This document shows, piece after piece, positions 1 to 13,492 of a stretch of DNA of 64,000 bases (positions are counted from its first letter, which is position 1; every line of letters starts with the position of its first letter). The stretch is from contig CP136061.1 in assembly GCA_032622095.1 (NCBI GenBank), positions 221,065,148 to 221,129,147 of the forward strand, in the 5' to 3' direction. Below the pieces are notes generated by a model. That model saw only the letters and a program-made list of their open reading frames with translations, did not search any database and was not told the origin of the DNA. A program made the position numbers and the translations under genes. The DNA is from Siphonodentalium dalli (lineage: Eukaryota > Mollusca > Scaphopoda > Gadilida > Siphonodentaliidae).

Positions 1-967
1 TTACTACATAAAGGATGTGCACACATCGGACAAGGTGGCAATGTCAGAATAACACGTGAAATAAATTTGGTAAAATACTCAATTTATGGCTTTTCAAGGA
101 TGTTTATTATGTATTCAAGAGCCATTGTTGTGAATGGGGATGGCTGTGTATAACTAATTTGAAGTAAACTATTTACCATATCCAGAAAGTCCATGTTTCC
201 TTCGACATTTAAACAGCTGGTGAAAATCAGATGGGGATAATGTTTTATGCCCAAGACCCATGTATATATTTCTATATACCAGACTTAAGCCCAGATCCAG
301 TAGTGGGATTTTTTTTTCAGTTTTAATCAATTTTATCCAACAAATCAATACATGATACTAGAAACATCGGAAAGAGTGATATTACAGTCATGATAGACTT
401 ATTTTGCCCACGGATTCAACTCAATTTCCATTTTTACAAAAAGTAACCCCTCAAATTGCAAACAACAAACCCATGTCTATGATGCCGATCTTCATGATGC
501 TGCTTGCTCTTATTGCATCGATGATTAAAAGTTTGAGGTAAATTAGTGGTTGGTATATTTGCTCTAGATTTTCGTATTCAGTTCAGTTGCATGAATCAAG
601 ATCCCCCATGGATCCAGGGGTCCCATTCCCCCTAATGGAAACCCTGCATAAGAGACCTAATTTCTGGCTAAGGCGTTCATTTATTTATCATCCCACTTTT
701 AGAAGACTCTACTTCAGACAATGACTAGTGGTCCTATTCTTCACTCCATGCTGTCCCAAGTCTTAGTATAAACATATGCCGTCATGCTCACCCAGGGACC
801 ACACAATTCTAAAATTTTAAGGCAATCAAGACCAATTCTTGGCAAGGTTTACATTTGAAGACAGATATGTTCAATCCATGAGTTCCTCAAATGATGCATA
901 TATCAAACATTCCAGGCCTTGCACACATTTTAAAACGGACATATTATGGATATTGGTCCGTCTGCTT
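1..967. other. No gene recognised
   Basis: AT-rich sequence with no convincing ORF or splice-framed exon on either strand. It lies in the 3' flank of the PPP6R3-like gene. Confidence 0.5.
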
Positions 968-1437
968 TTTAGCTCACCTGAGACGAAGTCTCCGGTGGAG
1001 CTCTAGTCATCACTCCTCGTCCGTCCAGAATCATCTTCTTCTCGAGAACCATAAAACCGAACGGGTTAATATTTGGTGTGGACATTCCCTAGGTGACTCG
1101 CATTCAGATTTGTTCAAATGAGGTCACCAGGTCAAATAGTTGCGAAGCTAGGACCATAACTCTTAGTAATTCTTAAAACAACTTCTCAAATTCCATTGGG
1201 CCAAATGGGTTCATATTTGGTATAAAGGGTCCTTGGGTGACTGGTTCATATTTGTTCAAATGAGGTCACTGGGTCGAATGTGGGCGGAGATAGTGACTTA
1301 ACAAAAAAAATCAGCCAGAGTACATCAACTCATCCCACAAAATTTAGTTGAAATCGGTCCAGGAGTCTGGGAGAAAAATCACAGACAGATTGTTACCCTT
1401 GCCAATTGAGGGGTCAAAGTAAGTATATATACTCCTG
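968..1437 (+). repeat. Dispersed 'agctcacctgag' repeat
   Basis: Begins with ttagctcacctgagacgaag and holds two diverged internal units with ggtcac(t/c)(a/g)ggtc and 'gttcatatttggt'. It ends near a variant of the accaaatttcat-gaaatcgg motif (1337-1359). I associate this style of repeat with bivalve and gastropod genomes (knowledge, not tested here). Confidence 0.55.
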
Positions 1438-1666
1438 TTACAAATGTTATCACATTCCTAATGCCACAATATTATTTGAGAAGCTTGGCTGCCTGGCATA
1501 CTGTAATGTCTCCTGTGTATGAAATAGGACCTTATCTTAGCTGACAGCTGTTGATAAACAAATCACAGATGTTTATTTGTGTCATTATTCATTCAATTTA
1601 AATTAGATTAATTCCCATGTGCTGATCAGTGTACAGGCACCCTTTATATTATCTTTATATAGGCTA

Positions 1667-2045
1667 TTAACCCTTTACCCAACAGAAGGGCCCTGTGCCA
1701 ATGCATTCTCTTATATATGCGAGTCGACCATAGGTCGCCTCGCATATATAAGAGAATGCATTGCTTAACACATTAAAAATTTAAAAATTGTTAAAGAATG
1801 TAAGAAAAAATGGTAAAAAAAGATTTTTTTTAGGCCAATGCATTCTCTTATATATGCGAGGCGACCTATGGTCGACTCGCATATATAAGAGAATGCATTG
1901 GCACAGGGCATAACTGTAACCATCACAATGTGGTCAATGAACCGGTTCCAATGATATCCATATTTGTATGGTTCTATTGAGACAGACCGAAGATATTTTA
2001 GGCTGTTGAAGCTTTATTTGGCCGGTTTGTTGGGTAAAGGGTTAA
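1667..2045 (+). mobile_element. TTAA-flanked palindromic MITE (piggyBac-like), copy 1
   Basis: Starts ttaaccctttacccaacag and ends tgttgggtaaagggttaa. These are perfect inverted termini bounded by TTAA, the target duplicated by piggyBac-type transposases. Inside are two palindromes of about 70 bp (gccaatgcattctcttatat... and its complement), themselves in opposite orientation, around an AT-rich core. No transposase ORF is present, so it is non-autonomous. Confidence 0.85.
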
Positions 2046-2472
2046 CTTCTTTTCATCTGTGATAATGATGCGTGTTATTTATGTGTTACGCTTATGATAT
2101 CAAGGAACAATTATCAGAGGAGCCATGTTGTCATGATGTTGATAACCCTACCCTTAATTCTATAACTTATTTTAATGAAAATGAACTCACTTCAACTTCT
2201 ATAATATACCATTTGAGATTACTAGATCAATGAATCTCATTGATTGGGATTTACATTTGGTTCAAATAGGGGCAGAGATAGCAGATTTAAAACCCCCGCA
2301 CCCTGTCTATGCTATGAATTAATGTTTGGTACTTGTATATAGATTCCTATATTACATGTATTAATTTTGATATATACCAGTATTATCAGTAAGGTTTTGA
2401 TAAATTTCCAATAGTTGGAGATCTTGTGTTCAGATAGGGTCACCTGGTCAAATAGGGGAAAGGCCAGGGGCA

Positions 2473-2587
2473 TACAGTAATGCCCTAATTAATCGACTCC
2501 TTAACCGCAGCAGAATTATGCGCAACTTTTCAGGATTTAGTTGGAAATATGGCTAGTTGCCATTCATCGGAAAGCTCTCACAGAGAG
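2473..2587 (+). mobile_element. Half copy of tacagtaatgcccta palindromic MITE
   Basis: Begins tacagtaatgccctaattaa and matches the left arm of the complete palindrome at 29263-29473 through 'gccattcatcggaaagctct'. The right arm is missing, so only half the hairpin remains. Confidence 0.75.
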
Positions 2588-2713
2588 CCTGTGTTGAAAT
2601 TACCACAGGCGTATTTTGTGCAGAAACTTCAGCACAGAACAGATGTCGATATCTCAACAAAAACAACATGTTTCATTTTAACCAGATCGGTAATCATGTA
2701 ATCTATTCTTCAT

Positions 2714-2778
2714 TTAACCCTTTACCCAACAGAAGGGCCCTGTGCCAATGCATTCTCTTATATATGCGAGTCGACCAC
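2714..2778 (+). mobile_element. Truncated TTAA MITE, copy 2
   Basis: Left end of the 1667-2045 family (ttaaccctttacccaacag through tatatgcgagtcgacc). It is cut off inside the first palindrome. Confidence 0.8.
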
Positions 2779-3461
2779 AGTTTATTACACGGTTAAGTTG
2801 AAAATACACTGTTTTGGAGCTTTCTCTTTCAAATGGTATATAATATGGCATATATTTTAAATAATGTGATTGGAGGTTCAAAAATTAAGTGGGCCTGTAA
2901 TGGTCATTTATCAAATTCAACGGCTACTCAAGGTTTTCAAGACCAAGTGGGAACACTGCTGTAATGACTGAAAAAAGTTAACTTGATATGAAGTGTTTTA
3001 TATCATTTTATTTTTCTGTTCCTAGGCAACAAAATAGGATTTGTTTGTTTGTATACACATATCATACACCTTATGATTCGTTTTATACACAATTATTTTA
3101 GTCTACGAACCTATCTACACACGTCGTGGACTCTCTTAAAATTTCTGTACACAATACACGCGTGATCAGGAATCACCACTCACAAATCATATCCTCATTC
3201 ATATAACATATCAATTTGTGGACATTTACAACCAATTACTCAGCATTCTCCCTCTGACAAAGTGCATAACCAGACGGCAGAGAAATCCATATTGCTTCGA
3301 CTCACCTCAACATAAAATAAGGACCTGGCTTGTTGGGTAAGCGTAAGTCGGTGTAGTGAAGCGCTCTGACCTCTAAAATGGCAGCATGCAGTAGATTTTG
3401 GCATTGCTCAACAACAGGGGTAATAAATTGATTGTCAGTGTTTAGAGCTTTGGATAAGAGC

Positions 3462-3546
3462 TACAGTAATGCCCTAAATAATCGACTCCTTAACCACAGC
3501 AGATTCTGCTGTGGTTAAGGAGTCGATTATTTAGGGCATTACTGTA
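3462..3546. mobile_element. 85-bp perfect palindromic MITE (tacagtaatgcccta family)
   Basis: The sequence from tacagtaatgccctaaat to its exact complement forms a nearly loopless hairpin. TA ends suggest a Tc1/mariner-type insertion (inference). It is a deletion form of the 211-bp copy at 29263. Confidence 0.85.
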
Positions 3547-6111
3547 TATAAAAAAAATATTCTCCATCTCCAATGGCAATTGGAACTTTACAGCCACACA
3601 TATCATGCAAGTTAATGCAGTCTGGATGGACCCAGACAATCTAGAAACAGTGCGTTCCAAATCTGACTTGTATTTATGAGAACATAGATTTAGGTGTTGG
3701 GGAATTCATATATAACAGATATTATTTGCAATTTATTCAAATATCGAACAAATCAGCTATAATTGGAAGCTGTGTGTTATAACGCAATGGACGTGTGTAA
3801 ACAATTCAACTGATCCAATGCAATGGACCAATGCATTCGTCTAAATGCTACTTGAGTTTTTATTAAGGTTATGACAGCCTAATACATGTAGCTACAATGT
3901 TTATCCTTTCTTGCATTATCATTCATGCCATGTTAGTCAGGAATAAGGAAATTTGTTAAACATGGTAATGACAGAAAACAATCATGCATCGCATCTGTAA
4001 GACTTGCATGCCTCAGAACTCTTCATCACAGAAAGCCCAACAGTTATACCATGGACCTCTTATTAAGTAACATTCACACATCAAATCTCACTTTCACAAC
4101 ATAACTTAACAAATATTCTAGTATATCTACATAACGATTCATTAATTAACCTATTTTTGTAAAACAAAAATAATCTCTCATTACTATACAATATAGATTT
4201 ATTATCTACAATATCTCGGGTTGGAAATTTTTGTCATCAAACTTACATGTTTTTTTTACTCAGCTCGAAACTCTAAAATGCCATCCCAGCATGCCCTTTT
4301 GAGATGTTCAGTATGATTCATATTCATTGGTAGAAAATGTTCAGATAACAAGTATCTGAACATTTCCAAAGTGACAACTACTCATCAATGAGTATTTAGT
4401 ATAGAAAGGGTTAAATGAACTCTTTGAAGTGCGTACAGATCATTCACAAAAAATAAATTGAATGGAAAATATGGAATTTTGATGACCGATTCCTAGCCCT
4501 CTACTCATGACATTTGGCACACAAATCACATAGCGAGTGCGACACGCAAATCCAGTAACAAGTGTGTTAGTTACACAAACCAAGTCGCCTGTGATACACA
4601 GACTTTCCAACAAGTGTCATAATAATGTATGTATCAGACTATCCAGTGCCATAATAAGCTATGTATTGGGCCTATAATGAGCCTAATGGTGCTGATGCTT
4701 TAAAAACTTTTTCACTGAAAGGTCTTTTATTCATTTGGAGGGAAATCTGAATTAAACAATATTTTAATATATATGGACATGTCCAGACACATTCACAAGA
4801 TCACAGTTTGTGACAGCATTGGTGATCAGAAATGATTTTCGGAATAAGTCGTTGAAAAATATTGCCAGAATCAAAATTGACAGTTGGCATGAGGATACAA
4901 AGAATTATTTCAGAATTGGTAACATAATATTCGTGAAAGTAGACAAGTTTTAACAACACCATGCCTATTACACATGATTTCAAATGAATGTTTGTTTCAA
5001 TTGTGATGACATGTGCTTGGGATTTCCAGTTCGAATTAAGCATCACCATGTATGGTATTTGTCAAACACACTTGTTTGCCGTTCAAACTGTCATGAAAAA
5101 TACTTTATTATATGACCTTTTTTAGCAACAATGATACAGTACTTGATGATGTGGGGACTCTTGAATCGGACAGTGGATCTTTAAAAATCAGTATAAAAGC
5201 TACTTATCGGCCCCAATACAGGAATTTGACAGTTTCTTGATATATTTCAAGCATGATGGATCAGATGAGGGAATCAAGACTTAATAACGATGAAACTTTT
5301 ATAACAAGGAATGATAAATGAACAGGGAAAGTTTATTTGTTCTTGAATATAAGATTATGAGTGATATGTTAAAGGGACAATTACAGTTTGAATGCTCAGA
5401 TTAGTAAGTAATGCATGTTGATTTCGTTGCGTTCCAGAGTATGGATGCAAGTTGCTTCCACACAAAATGTCAGACCAACTGGCATCCATACTCCATGGAA
5501 TACAAGCAAATCAACATTAAGTGGAATGCTCACTCAAACATATGCTGTAGGGTCATGTATGTGTCAATAGGCTGTTGGTTATATGGAAAAATATGGTATT
5601 TTTCGGCACTTTGAATATATTGTGCTCAGTTGACGCTCTTTCAAATGTCAGTGTTCTATTTAACCCCTGACCTTCCTTTAAAGTAGGTTTTTGGGGATAA
5701 AGTATTGATTGAATACATGTATATCTCAAAACACATTATCATCGGTGAGAGGAATGGGTTCGGTTGACGGACCAAGCCATACAAGCGGAAACCTTACTAT
5801 TTTAAATATGCCTTCCAAAAATATAAATACAATATAAATAAATTTGTACATTCAAATGGCCATGTCCCTTCAATGATTTTTATATTAATTAAGGTCATGA
5901 TTATTGACGAGGGATGGTAATGATCATTAGATGAGGGATGACTATGATGATAATTATATGAAATTAGAGATAATCATGATGAATTATTATAGGAGCAACC
6001 CCCAAAATGACTCCCCTAATTTGCTTAAGATAAAATACATAATCGAGGTGACTAATGGGTGAACATTACCAACTTCAACTGGGGAACTTCAATTTGACCC
6101 TTGGTGAGGCC
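3547..6111. other. No gene recognised; TTAA-family-2 half copy at about 4310-4414
   Basis: AT-rich flank without framed exons. Only a diverged half of the second TTAA MITE family stands out: a hairpin around 'aaatgttcagataac', ending gagtatttagtatagaaagg then gttaa at 4411-4414. Confidence 0.5.
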
Positions 6112-6207
6112 TCGGCAGAATGAGGTTCCCAGAGGGTATATTTGGTGATGCTAGCCTGCTTTGTGGGATAGCATCACTAAATTCACCCTCTGGGAACCTC
6201 ATTCTGC
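6112..6207. repeat. Long hairpin
   Basis: gcagaatgaggttcccagag then ggt... is answered by ...ccctctgggaacctcattct then gc. The arms are about 39 nt around a short loop, with few mismatches. Probably a small palindromic MITE; no second copy was noticed in the window. Confidence 0.7.
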
Positions 6208-7570
6208 AAACGACACTCTATTTCAAGGCTTGCAATCAACATTTAACAGAAACCATGTGATATATAACGTGTGCTTATGAATGCCAAAAACATCTTATTA
6301 TTGCAAAATTATTGCTATTTTTAATTAGATTAACTTAAAATCGTTTCAAAATAAAAATAAATGGGTAGAAAACTTATAATTGAATCTAATACAGAATAAT
6401 CTCTCCTGTGTGGCACTTCTTGGCTCAACGAAACAATATTTACCAAAAGCCTTGATTCCAAAATAGAGCAACATTTTGTAAAAAATATTGCTATATTTAG
6501 GTCATGCAACACTTCATGCAAAGTCAATTTTGTTAAGTCTATTCCAGATATGGTAAAAATAAAAGAGAGTTTGTCTCATTTGTGTGAAAAATTGGAAGCA
6601 GTTGGACAACCATCACGATTTCGAAAGTTTTTTTCCCGATAATATAAGGTTCATATGCAGATTATTCCTGATGCAGCTAGATTCCCTTGTTAACATTATT
6701 TTGTTAAACAGCCAATCCTGGCCAAAGTAAATTGATTGTGGTTAAAGCTACGTCCACTCCTCGGAGGAGTGCATAGTGTGTGAATATACATAATTATATC
6801 ATCTCCTATTCTCCTTGGTAGACTAAGCTTCCTTCATCAATACCAGCCAGTTATAGTCGTCAGATGGATGCTGTCATAGACAAGCTCCGCCCGGCGCCTT
6901 TCCTAGCAGATTAACAGATGTAAAAGTGTTTCATGTGGAGCATGGGTATTTCCAAAAACAATAGAATATTATTTATGAACAAATATGTTTTTGGCCAAAG
7001 AAAAGATAGGCCTGGGCAAAACTTTTGCCAAAAATACTTCATATTTTAAAATGGATTTCCTCAAAATCTGTCTAATTAATAAGCCCACTTTCTACACTTT
7101 ATGACATGAAAAGTTTTCATAATTTCACTGTTCAAACAACTTAAGACTGAAAAATTGAACTTTTGAAAAATTGAACTTTTTCAAGAGTGCAGTTTAAAAT
7201 ATATCCACGATATCATAGAACTTATTTTGATTTAAGCAATTTCATAATTATATTCATTTTGTAAGACAACCAATAATAAATTTTCTATATTTGAGAATAT
7301 TCATGTCATGTCTGTTAATCAATGACAAATTGAGCGGAGATGAGTTCTAGGTTATAATCAAACATATTCGATACCACTAAAATAAAGAAAAGCCATCTAT
7401 CAATTTTTCTAAAATGCACTTCACCCTAGTGATAGACCACTTCGTCTTATATTTGCACATGACAGGAAGAAGTCACTTCTTCCTTATAATCTGCTCTGGG
7501 CGGGTTCGTGATCCACCACAACTGATAATCAAAACTGACACGGAGAAAGGAAACTTAGGTCTATCATCGG

Positions 7571-7677
7571 AGCACATATACCTACAGCCATAGCTATACA
7601 GTGAGCACCCTGAAGCTTCTATCCTCAGGGCACATTATACCTACAGCCATAGCTATACAGTGAGCACCCTGAAGCCT
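7571..7677 (+). repeat. Local tandem duplication, about 53-bp unit
   Basis: The unit tacctacagccatagctata...gcaccctgaagc is repeated immediately with minor changes. Confidence 0.8.
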
Positions 7678-8061
7678 CAGGCGGGCAGAATATTAACCAG
7701 CGAGTTAAAATGCAACAATGGGGCTTACGGTCTATTGGATGTGGTGACAATAGGTGACCAGAAAAACATTGTCAACATTCAGATATGATAAGATAAGACA
7801 TCAATGCAAATTCATTTGCAAACCTGTTCTATAGTACACAAAACCCTAGGAGCATGCAATAGTAACATAATGATTTGTATTTGTGAATATTTATCCATGT
7901 GAAACTTTGGCAAAAACTATGAGCATCTAGTCAGCTTTGAAACAGGAAGTTTGGTATATATTCTGTAATTTTTGGTTCGTTATCAGTTTATCATTAGTTC
8001 CAAACACTACTCCATGTTTTGGCTGAAATTTGCTGGAAATGAAAGTGTGTCAATGACACTG

Positions 8062-10279
8062 TAGCTCAACTTGGAAAGGGAATAATTTAATGTATTACAC
8101 TCAATGGAGCGATTAGGAATGCAGAAAGTTGAAATGTCTAAGTAATACTAGATTATCAACATGAAGAGATATATATATAAAAGTAAAATCCAAGAAGGTT
8201 GCTGGCGGCTATGTTTTCCAATAAAATTCAAAAACATTTGATAGCTTCCATCTAGTAAGATCAATATCAAGATGAATATGAAGTCTGGAGATGATCGGAT
8301 GAGGGAAGTGGACTGTAGGGTGTGCCAAAGGATTTAGTCATGCAAAGAGTAAAATCCAAGATGGCTGACAGTGGACACGTTTTAAGGCCGAATGACCCTA
8401 AAATGACTCGTTTCCTATCCAATGTCAACAGCCATGACAAATTTCATGATGATCCGACTAAAGATACAAGATGGCTGCTGGTGGCCAGGATTTTTGGCCG
8501 AATGACCTAAAAATTACTCGTTCCCATCAACATGTCATTGTTAACATCCATGACAAATTTCATGATGATCTGACCAAAGGTACGACCTGTAGCCTGTGTG
8601 AAAGGATTTAGACATGCAAAGAGTAAAATCCAAGATGGCTGCAGCGGCCATGTTTTCTGGCCGAACGACCCCAAAATTACTGTTCTTATCTACATGTCAA
8701 TATTAACATCCATGACAAATTGCATGATGATCAGACGAACATTACCACCTGTAGCCCGTGCTAATTGAATTTTGAAATCCAAGATGGGTGCTGGCAGCCA
8801 TGTTTTTTGTCCGAAAGACCCCAAAATGACTCGTTCCCATCTACATTCCAATTTCAACAGCCATGACAAATTTCATGATGATCAGACTAAAAGTACGACC
8901 TGTAGCCCTGCTAAAGGATTTAGTCATACAAAGAGTAAAATCCAAGATGGCTGCTGGCGGCCATGTTTTTACGGCCGAATGACCCCAAAATTACTCGTTT
9001 CCATCTACATGTCAATATTAACATCCGTGACAAATTTCATTATGATCAAACAAACAGTACGACCTGTAGCCAGTGTTCGCGCTGGACCGAAAAAAACTTT
9101 AGCCAAAATTTTAGCCAATTGAACATTTTATTAGCCAAATGAAAAAAACTATTTTTAGCCAAATTAAAAAAAACTATGGCCAAATTAAATCATCGTTTTC
9201 TGGTCGGTTCACAATTAATGACTAAAACGTCAAATCTAACAGACACAGGTAAATTACACAATAATTTAACTAATTTTGATGAACTAGAAATATTTGTATA
9301 TATATCATTTATTAAAAATTTATCAATCTTTATGTGAAAGAGTGATTTGGGGGGGGGGGGGGGGGGGGGGGGGGGTAACCCGGGGATTGTCCTTCTTTTC
9401 TTAATGTCATTAATTTTTTGTTTTATATCAATATCTTTTTTTAAATCATTAAATATTAATTATCCTTGCGAAAATATTTAAGTGACATCTGGAAACTGAT
9501 AACTTAATATTGTTACGCCATTATCAAATTGCAATCTGTCATAAAAGCATGCATATTATTTTGAATGTATCGGTATTGACGACAAATAGCCACAAAATAT
9601 CTGTCGTGATTCACATTTGGCTGATTAAGTTATTGTCTTACACTTCGTGCTCATAAACCTTGACCGTCATAAATACAATGTCATCATAAACATGCATTGT
9701 GCAGGAGTCCCGTGAGTGACCAGACAGACAATGGGGGATTAGCGGATTAAATGTAAAATAATGATTTTTTGCTGTTTCGTGCAGAGTGACGGGTTTCCCT
9801 TTGTACTGTCCGCGATCGGGTTTCCCTTTGTACAGTCGGCGATATATTCCCACTTACGATGTTTTCGGACTAGATCGTTCACATCACAGAATTAAAAACC
9901 CACTTGCCAAAAATTCATGCTTTCAGTCTCCATTTGGGGTCAAAAAAGTTTAGCCAAAAGTTTAGCGAAATGAAATTTTTATTAGCCAAATTCAAATTTT
10001 TTTAGCCATTGGCTAATTTGGCTACCGACAGCGCGAACACTGCCTGTAGCCCGTGCAAATGGATTGAACCTTGAAATCCAAGATGGCCGCCAGTAGCCAT
10101 GTTTTTTTCCGAACGACCCCAAAATGAATCGTTCCGGTCTAAATGTTGATGTCAACAACTATGACAAATTTCATAATGATCCGACCAATGGTACGACCTG
10201 TACCCTGTATTGTTGACGAATCACGCACACACGGACAACAAAGCCATGGCAATAGCTCAAACTTTACAAAGTTGAGCTA
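8062..10279 (+). mobile_element. TIR element with about 155-bp internal tandem units, interrupted
   Basis: Ends are tagctcaacttgg at the left and aaagttgagcta at the right. The interior is five or more diverged units of about 155 bp, each carrying 'aaatccaagatggctgctgg', 'cgaatgaccccaaaat' and 'gacaaatttcatgatgatc'. Short ORFs here are translations of the repeats, not genes. The element is split by a hAT-like insertion at 9071-10042. Related partial or full copies lie at 13408-13870, 38130-41015 and 57255-61909. Confidence 0.7.
9071..10042. mobile_element. 972-bp hAT-like non-autonomous element
   Basis: Inverted termini cagtgttcgcgctg / cagcgcgaacactg are flanked by an exact 8-bp duplication, CCTGTAGC (9063-9070 and 10043-10050). 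An 8-bp duplication with C/TAGNG-type ends is characteristic of hAT transposons. Subterminal 'tttagccaaa' repeats and a 27-G run (9349-9375) are present. No transposase ORF. Confidence 0.88.
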
Positions 10280-10449
10280 AAAATGGTTCATACTTTAGTT
10301 TTGAGAAATTATTTTCTTGTCACCTATTTTCACAACATCCAATAGACCTTAACACTCAATAATTTATAAATTAACAAATTTCTGTTGCTAAAACTCCCTG
10401 ATGTATGATCACAGAGCTGCCGTTTCAACTAATTCCATGACTGGAATGG

Positions 10450-10525
10450 TCAAACGGGACCGTTCGGCACAGAGGCACTTGTCATCGCATTTTCAAATTT
10501 ATCCATAGCATCTTTGGCTTGGGAC
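10450..10525 (-). CDS. PPP6R3: PPP6R3-like exon 23, C-terminus and stop
   Basis: Final coding exon: [19 protein letters not shown] then PNGPV and a TGA stop at 10450-10452. The ending NGPV is the known C-terminus of vertebrate PPP6R3, which anchors the 3' end of the gene. Acceptor ttgcag. No canonical AATAAA was seen immediately downstream on the minus strand, so the polyadenylation site is not placed. Confidence 0.93.
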
Positions 10526-13447
10526 CTGCAAGTAAAGTTGAAATTTTAAGTGGAAAAATAAATAGCCTGTTGTCATTGAAAACTGGTCAACAGCAATTCA
10601 ATAGCACAATGGCAAAAGAAAGGTTGCGCATCTAAGATGGCTTTCGTTTATCTAGATATCAGAAAAGAATGTCAAATTGTTTTATATTTGTTTCGAGATA
10701 TTGTTGCGGAAGAGAAATTGATTGATTTGAAATCGGTTGATGTTTGTTCAAATTATCGCAAAATTCCAGAAATGTCAAATAACAGGAATATTTTTTGCAC
10801 TGTGGAAATCTGCCATTTAAAACTTACCGTATAATATCGATTTGACTGGCGGGAAGATTTTCTGCAGTGTCATCTGTCTCCTCTGATTGTTCTATTTTGG
10901 CAGGACTGTGTGCAAGTGGATCTGGAGGGGCTTTAGGTGATTTAATTAAACCTGACGAGCTAAGAAAGCTGAAAACAGATGATATACGGTCAATGATTGA
11001 TCAATATCTTCAGTAAGCTATAACTATGGTGCTATGCTAAGGAGTTGATGTACGGCAATTCTGGAACTTCAACAGGGTTTACATAGAGGAGAGTAAATAA
11101 AATTCAAGTCAATTCAAGGCCATATTTTTATCGACAGCATTAAACATCCTGTGCCAGTGCATTCTCTTATATATGCGAGTCGACAATAGGTTGCCTCGCA
11201 TATATTAGAGAATGCACTGGCTTACAAGATCAAGGTAAATATTGTTAGGCCAATACATTCTCTTCAGGGTTCATACACCTAGCCGAGAGTAAAATTCCAT
11301 AACTTTTCCATACTTTTTCAAGACTTTTGGACAAATTTTCCAAGACTTTTCAGTGAAAAAATTCCATAACTTTTCCATACCTCGTACCTAGCTAAATAAT
11401 GAGGAAGATATATAAATTTCCAGGTTGTTTAAACAGAGCACACATATACGTTAGTTAAAATGAGCCCTTTATCTGCAAAGATGCATTTAACTAATTAAGC
11501 TGATATGAACAATAAATCATAAATGGTTTGCATCTGCAACAATTATCGGCCTTGACACCCCGAGTCTATAATTTCTAAAATCATTGGGAAAAAAATTACG
11601 ATTTTCCGATTATGGATCACGATTTATTTCGAACAAGGCAATACAACAATTAAAACTATATTTTCACACTATAAAATGGTGCTCTCGTATAATTTTGTCA
11701 CCAAATATATTCAGTAACATCAGGTAACATCGGTTAATTTAGAGAGAGTACGCATTGACAGAATTGTTTTAGGTCCGGTCTATTCGCGTTCTGTTATTGC
11801 GTATATAAATGAGTTCCGGTAAGCAAGCCTGGATATAAGAGGTCGGACACGGTCATTGACCGAGCCAAATACACCGATGACCGGCGCCGCCTTATTATCG
11901 TCCGTCAGTTTGTCCGGCGCCCATTATCTTCACAAAAAATATATAATTAAGGGGAAAACAACAAGTAGATGTATTATCCGCGACAAAGACATTCAATAAC
12001 CACTACTGTGCACTAAATATCAAATCCCCCCCACCAATACAACGCGTTTTACCGAAAACATGTTAATGATCCGTTCCGTATACAGGACCTATAAATGTAA
12101 TTTTAATGCAACCTCTAACCTAAATTGTCCGCGATTGATGATTGATCGCAAACTGCGAATTATCGCTGCCTTCACGTCCGCACTAATTACGACTTTCTAT
12201 TTTTAGAACGTGAAAAACCCAGAAAAAATGGCTGCCACTGGGGGGAAACTCCAACCAAGAAATACACTTCGTCATGTTTTTCTCGTTTGACGTAAGATAC
12301 ACGGAGATGTCACAAGTTAAATCAGCACAAGTGTAATATATTCCACAAGTCAAGGGTGTTAGTTGGAGATTTAGCGGAAGAAATTCAGAAAAAAAATCAT
12401 ACCGGGTAGTTTTTACTTGGGGGAAGCACGGCGTAGGATTTTTTCTGCGGACTATTTTGCGCTACTATATCGGACAACTTCCGATTAATCTGATCCGATC
12501 CGGCCAATTTGAAATTAGCAATGGGCAGTTCAGTGACTTAGCACAGTACATAATGTATGCAAAAGTCCCGATCACGTATAGTAATGATATGGTAATCCTA
12601 ATTTTCCGATTTGATCGACATTAATAGTTTCAGTAACTTGAGTAAGTGATATAATTAAGCGTCGTTTCAGCTAAAAGTGATGTAAAACACCATAATTCAT
12701 AACATGGTACATCAATGAATCCAATTTGTGCATTGGAATGGGCTAAAAAACAACTAATTGCTGCTATTTATTGATACCAGGTAAATGAGACACACTTTTC
12801 AAATGTCAGACGCCGAATCTTTGGTGCCTGTCATTTTGTCAGACACTCAAAAAAAAATTATATCCAGGCTTGCTGGTAAGGGAGACAATTCGTGTTTCGG
12901 CATACCGTAAAACGTGTAGTTCCAACTATAACTACGGAGATGGTATCGTAAGCTTACACGATAAGAACGGAAAGTAACAGCGTTAATTTACCTAAGAACT
13001 CGGCCTTGGGATATTCCATGACTTTTCAAGACCTTGAATCTCAGGGTAGCTTATTTTCAAGACTTTTCCCATAGTAGGGTGAAAAAAGGTCCCATTTTTC
13101 AGACTTTTCAAGGGTATTGAATCGAAATTTTCGAATTCCATAACTTTTCCAGGATTCCAGACCCGCGTACGAACCCTGCTCTTACATATGCGAGGCGACC
13201 TATGGTCAACTCGCATATATAAGAGAATGCATTGGCACAGATTTTTCATAAAAATTCAGGACGTCCCAGGCATCAAAGGGTTAAAGAGCAAACCAAGATT
13301 CAAGTTGTATTCAGGGTTCCAGACTTCTAGTTACAAGACTCAAAGTATAATATGACATAACTTTTCGCTTTTTTTCTCTGAAAAGTTAAATCCCAAATGC
13401 GAGATATAAATGAAAGTGTCAATGACACTGTAGCACTAGCTCGATGT

Positions 13448-13492
<45 letters not shown>

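Noticed and set aside
10904-11017. A plus-strand exon-like stretch (cag acceptor, open frame, TAA, then AATAAA)
   Set aside because: The opposite strand of the same DNA is exon 22 of the PPP6R3-like gene with exact phase on both sides. The plus-strand reading is a shadow.
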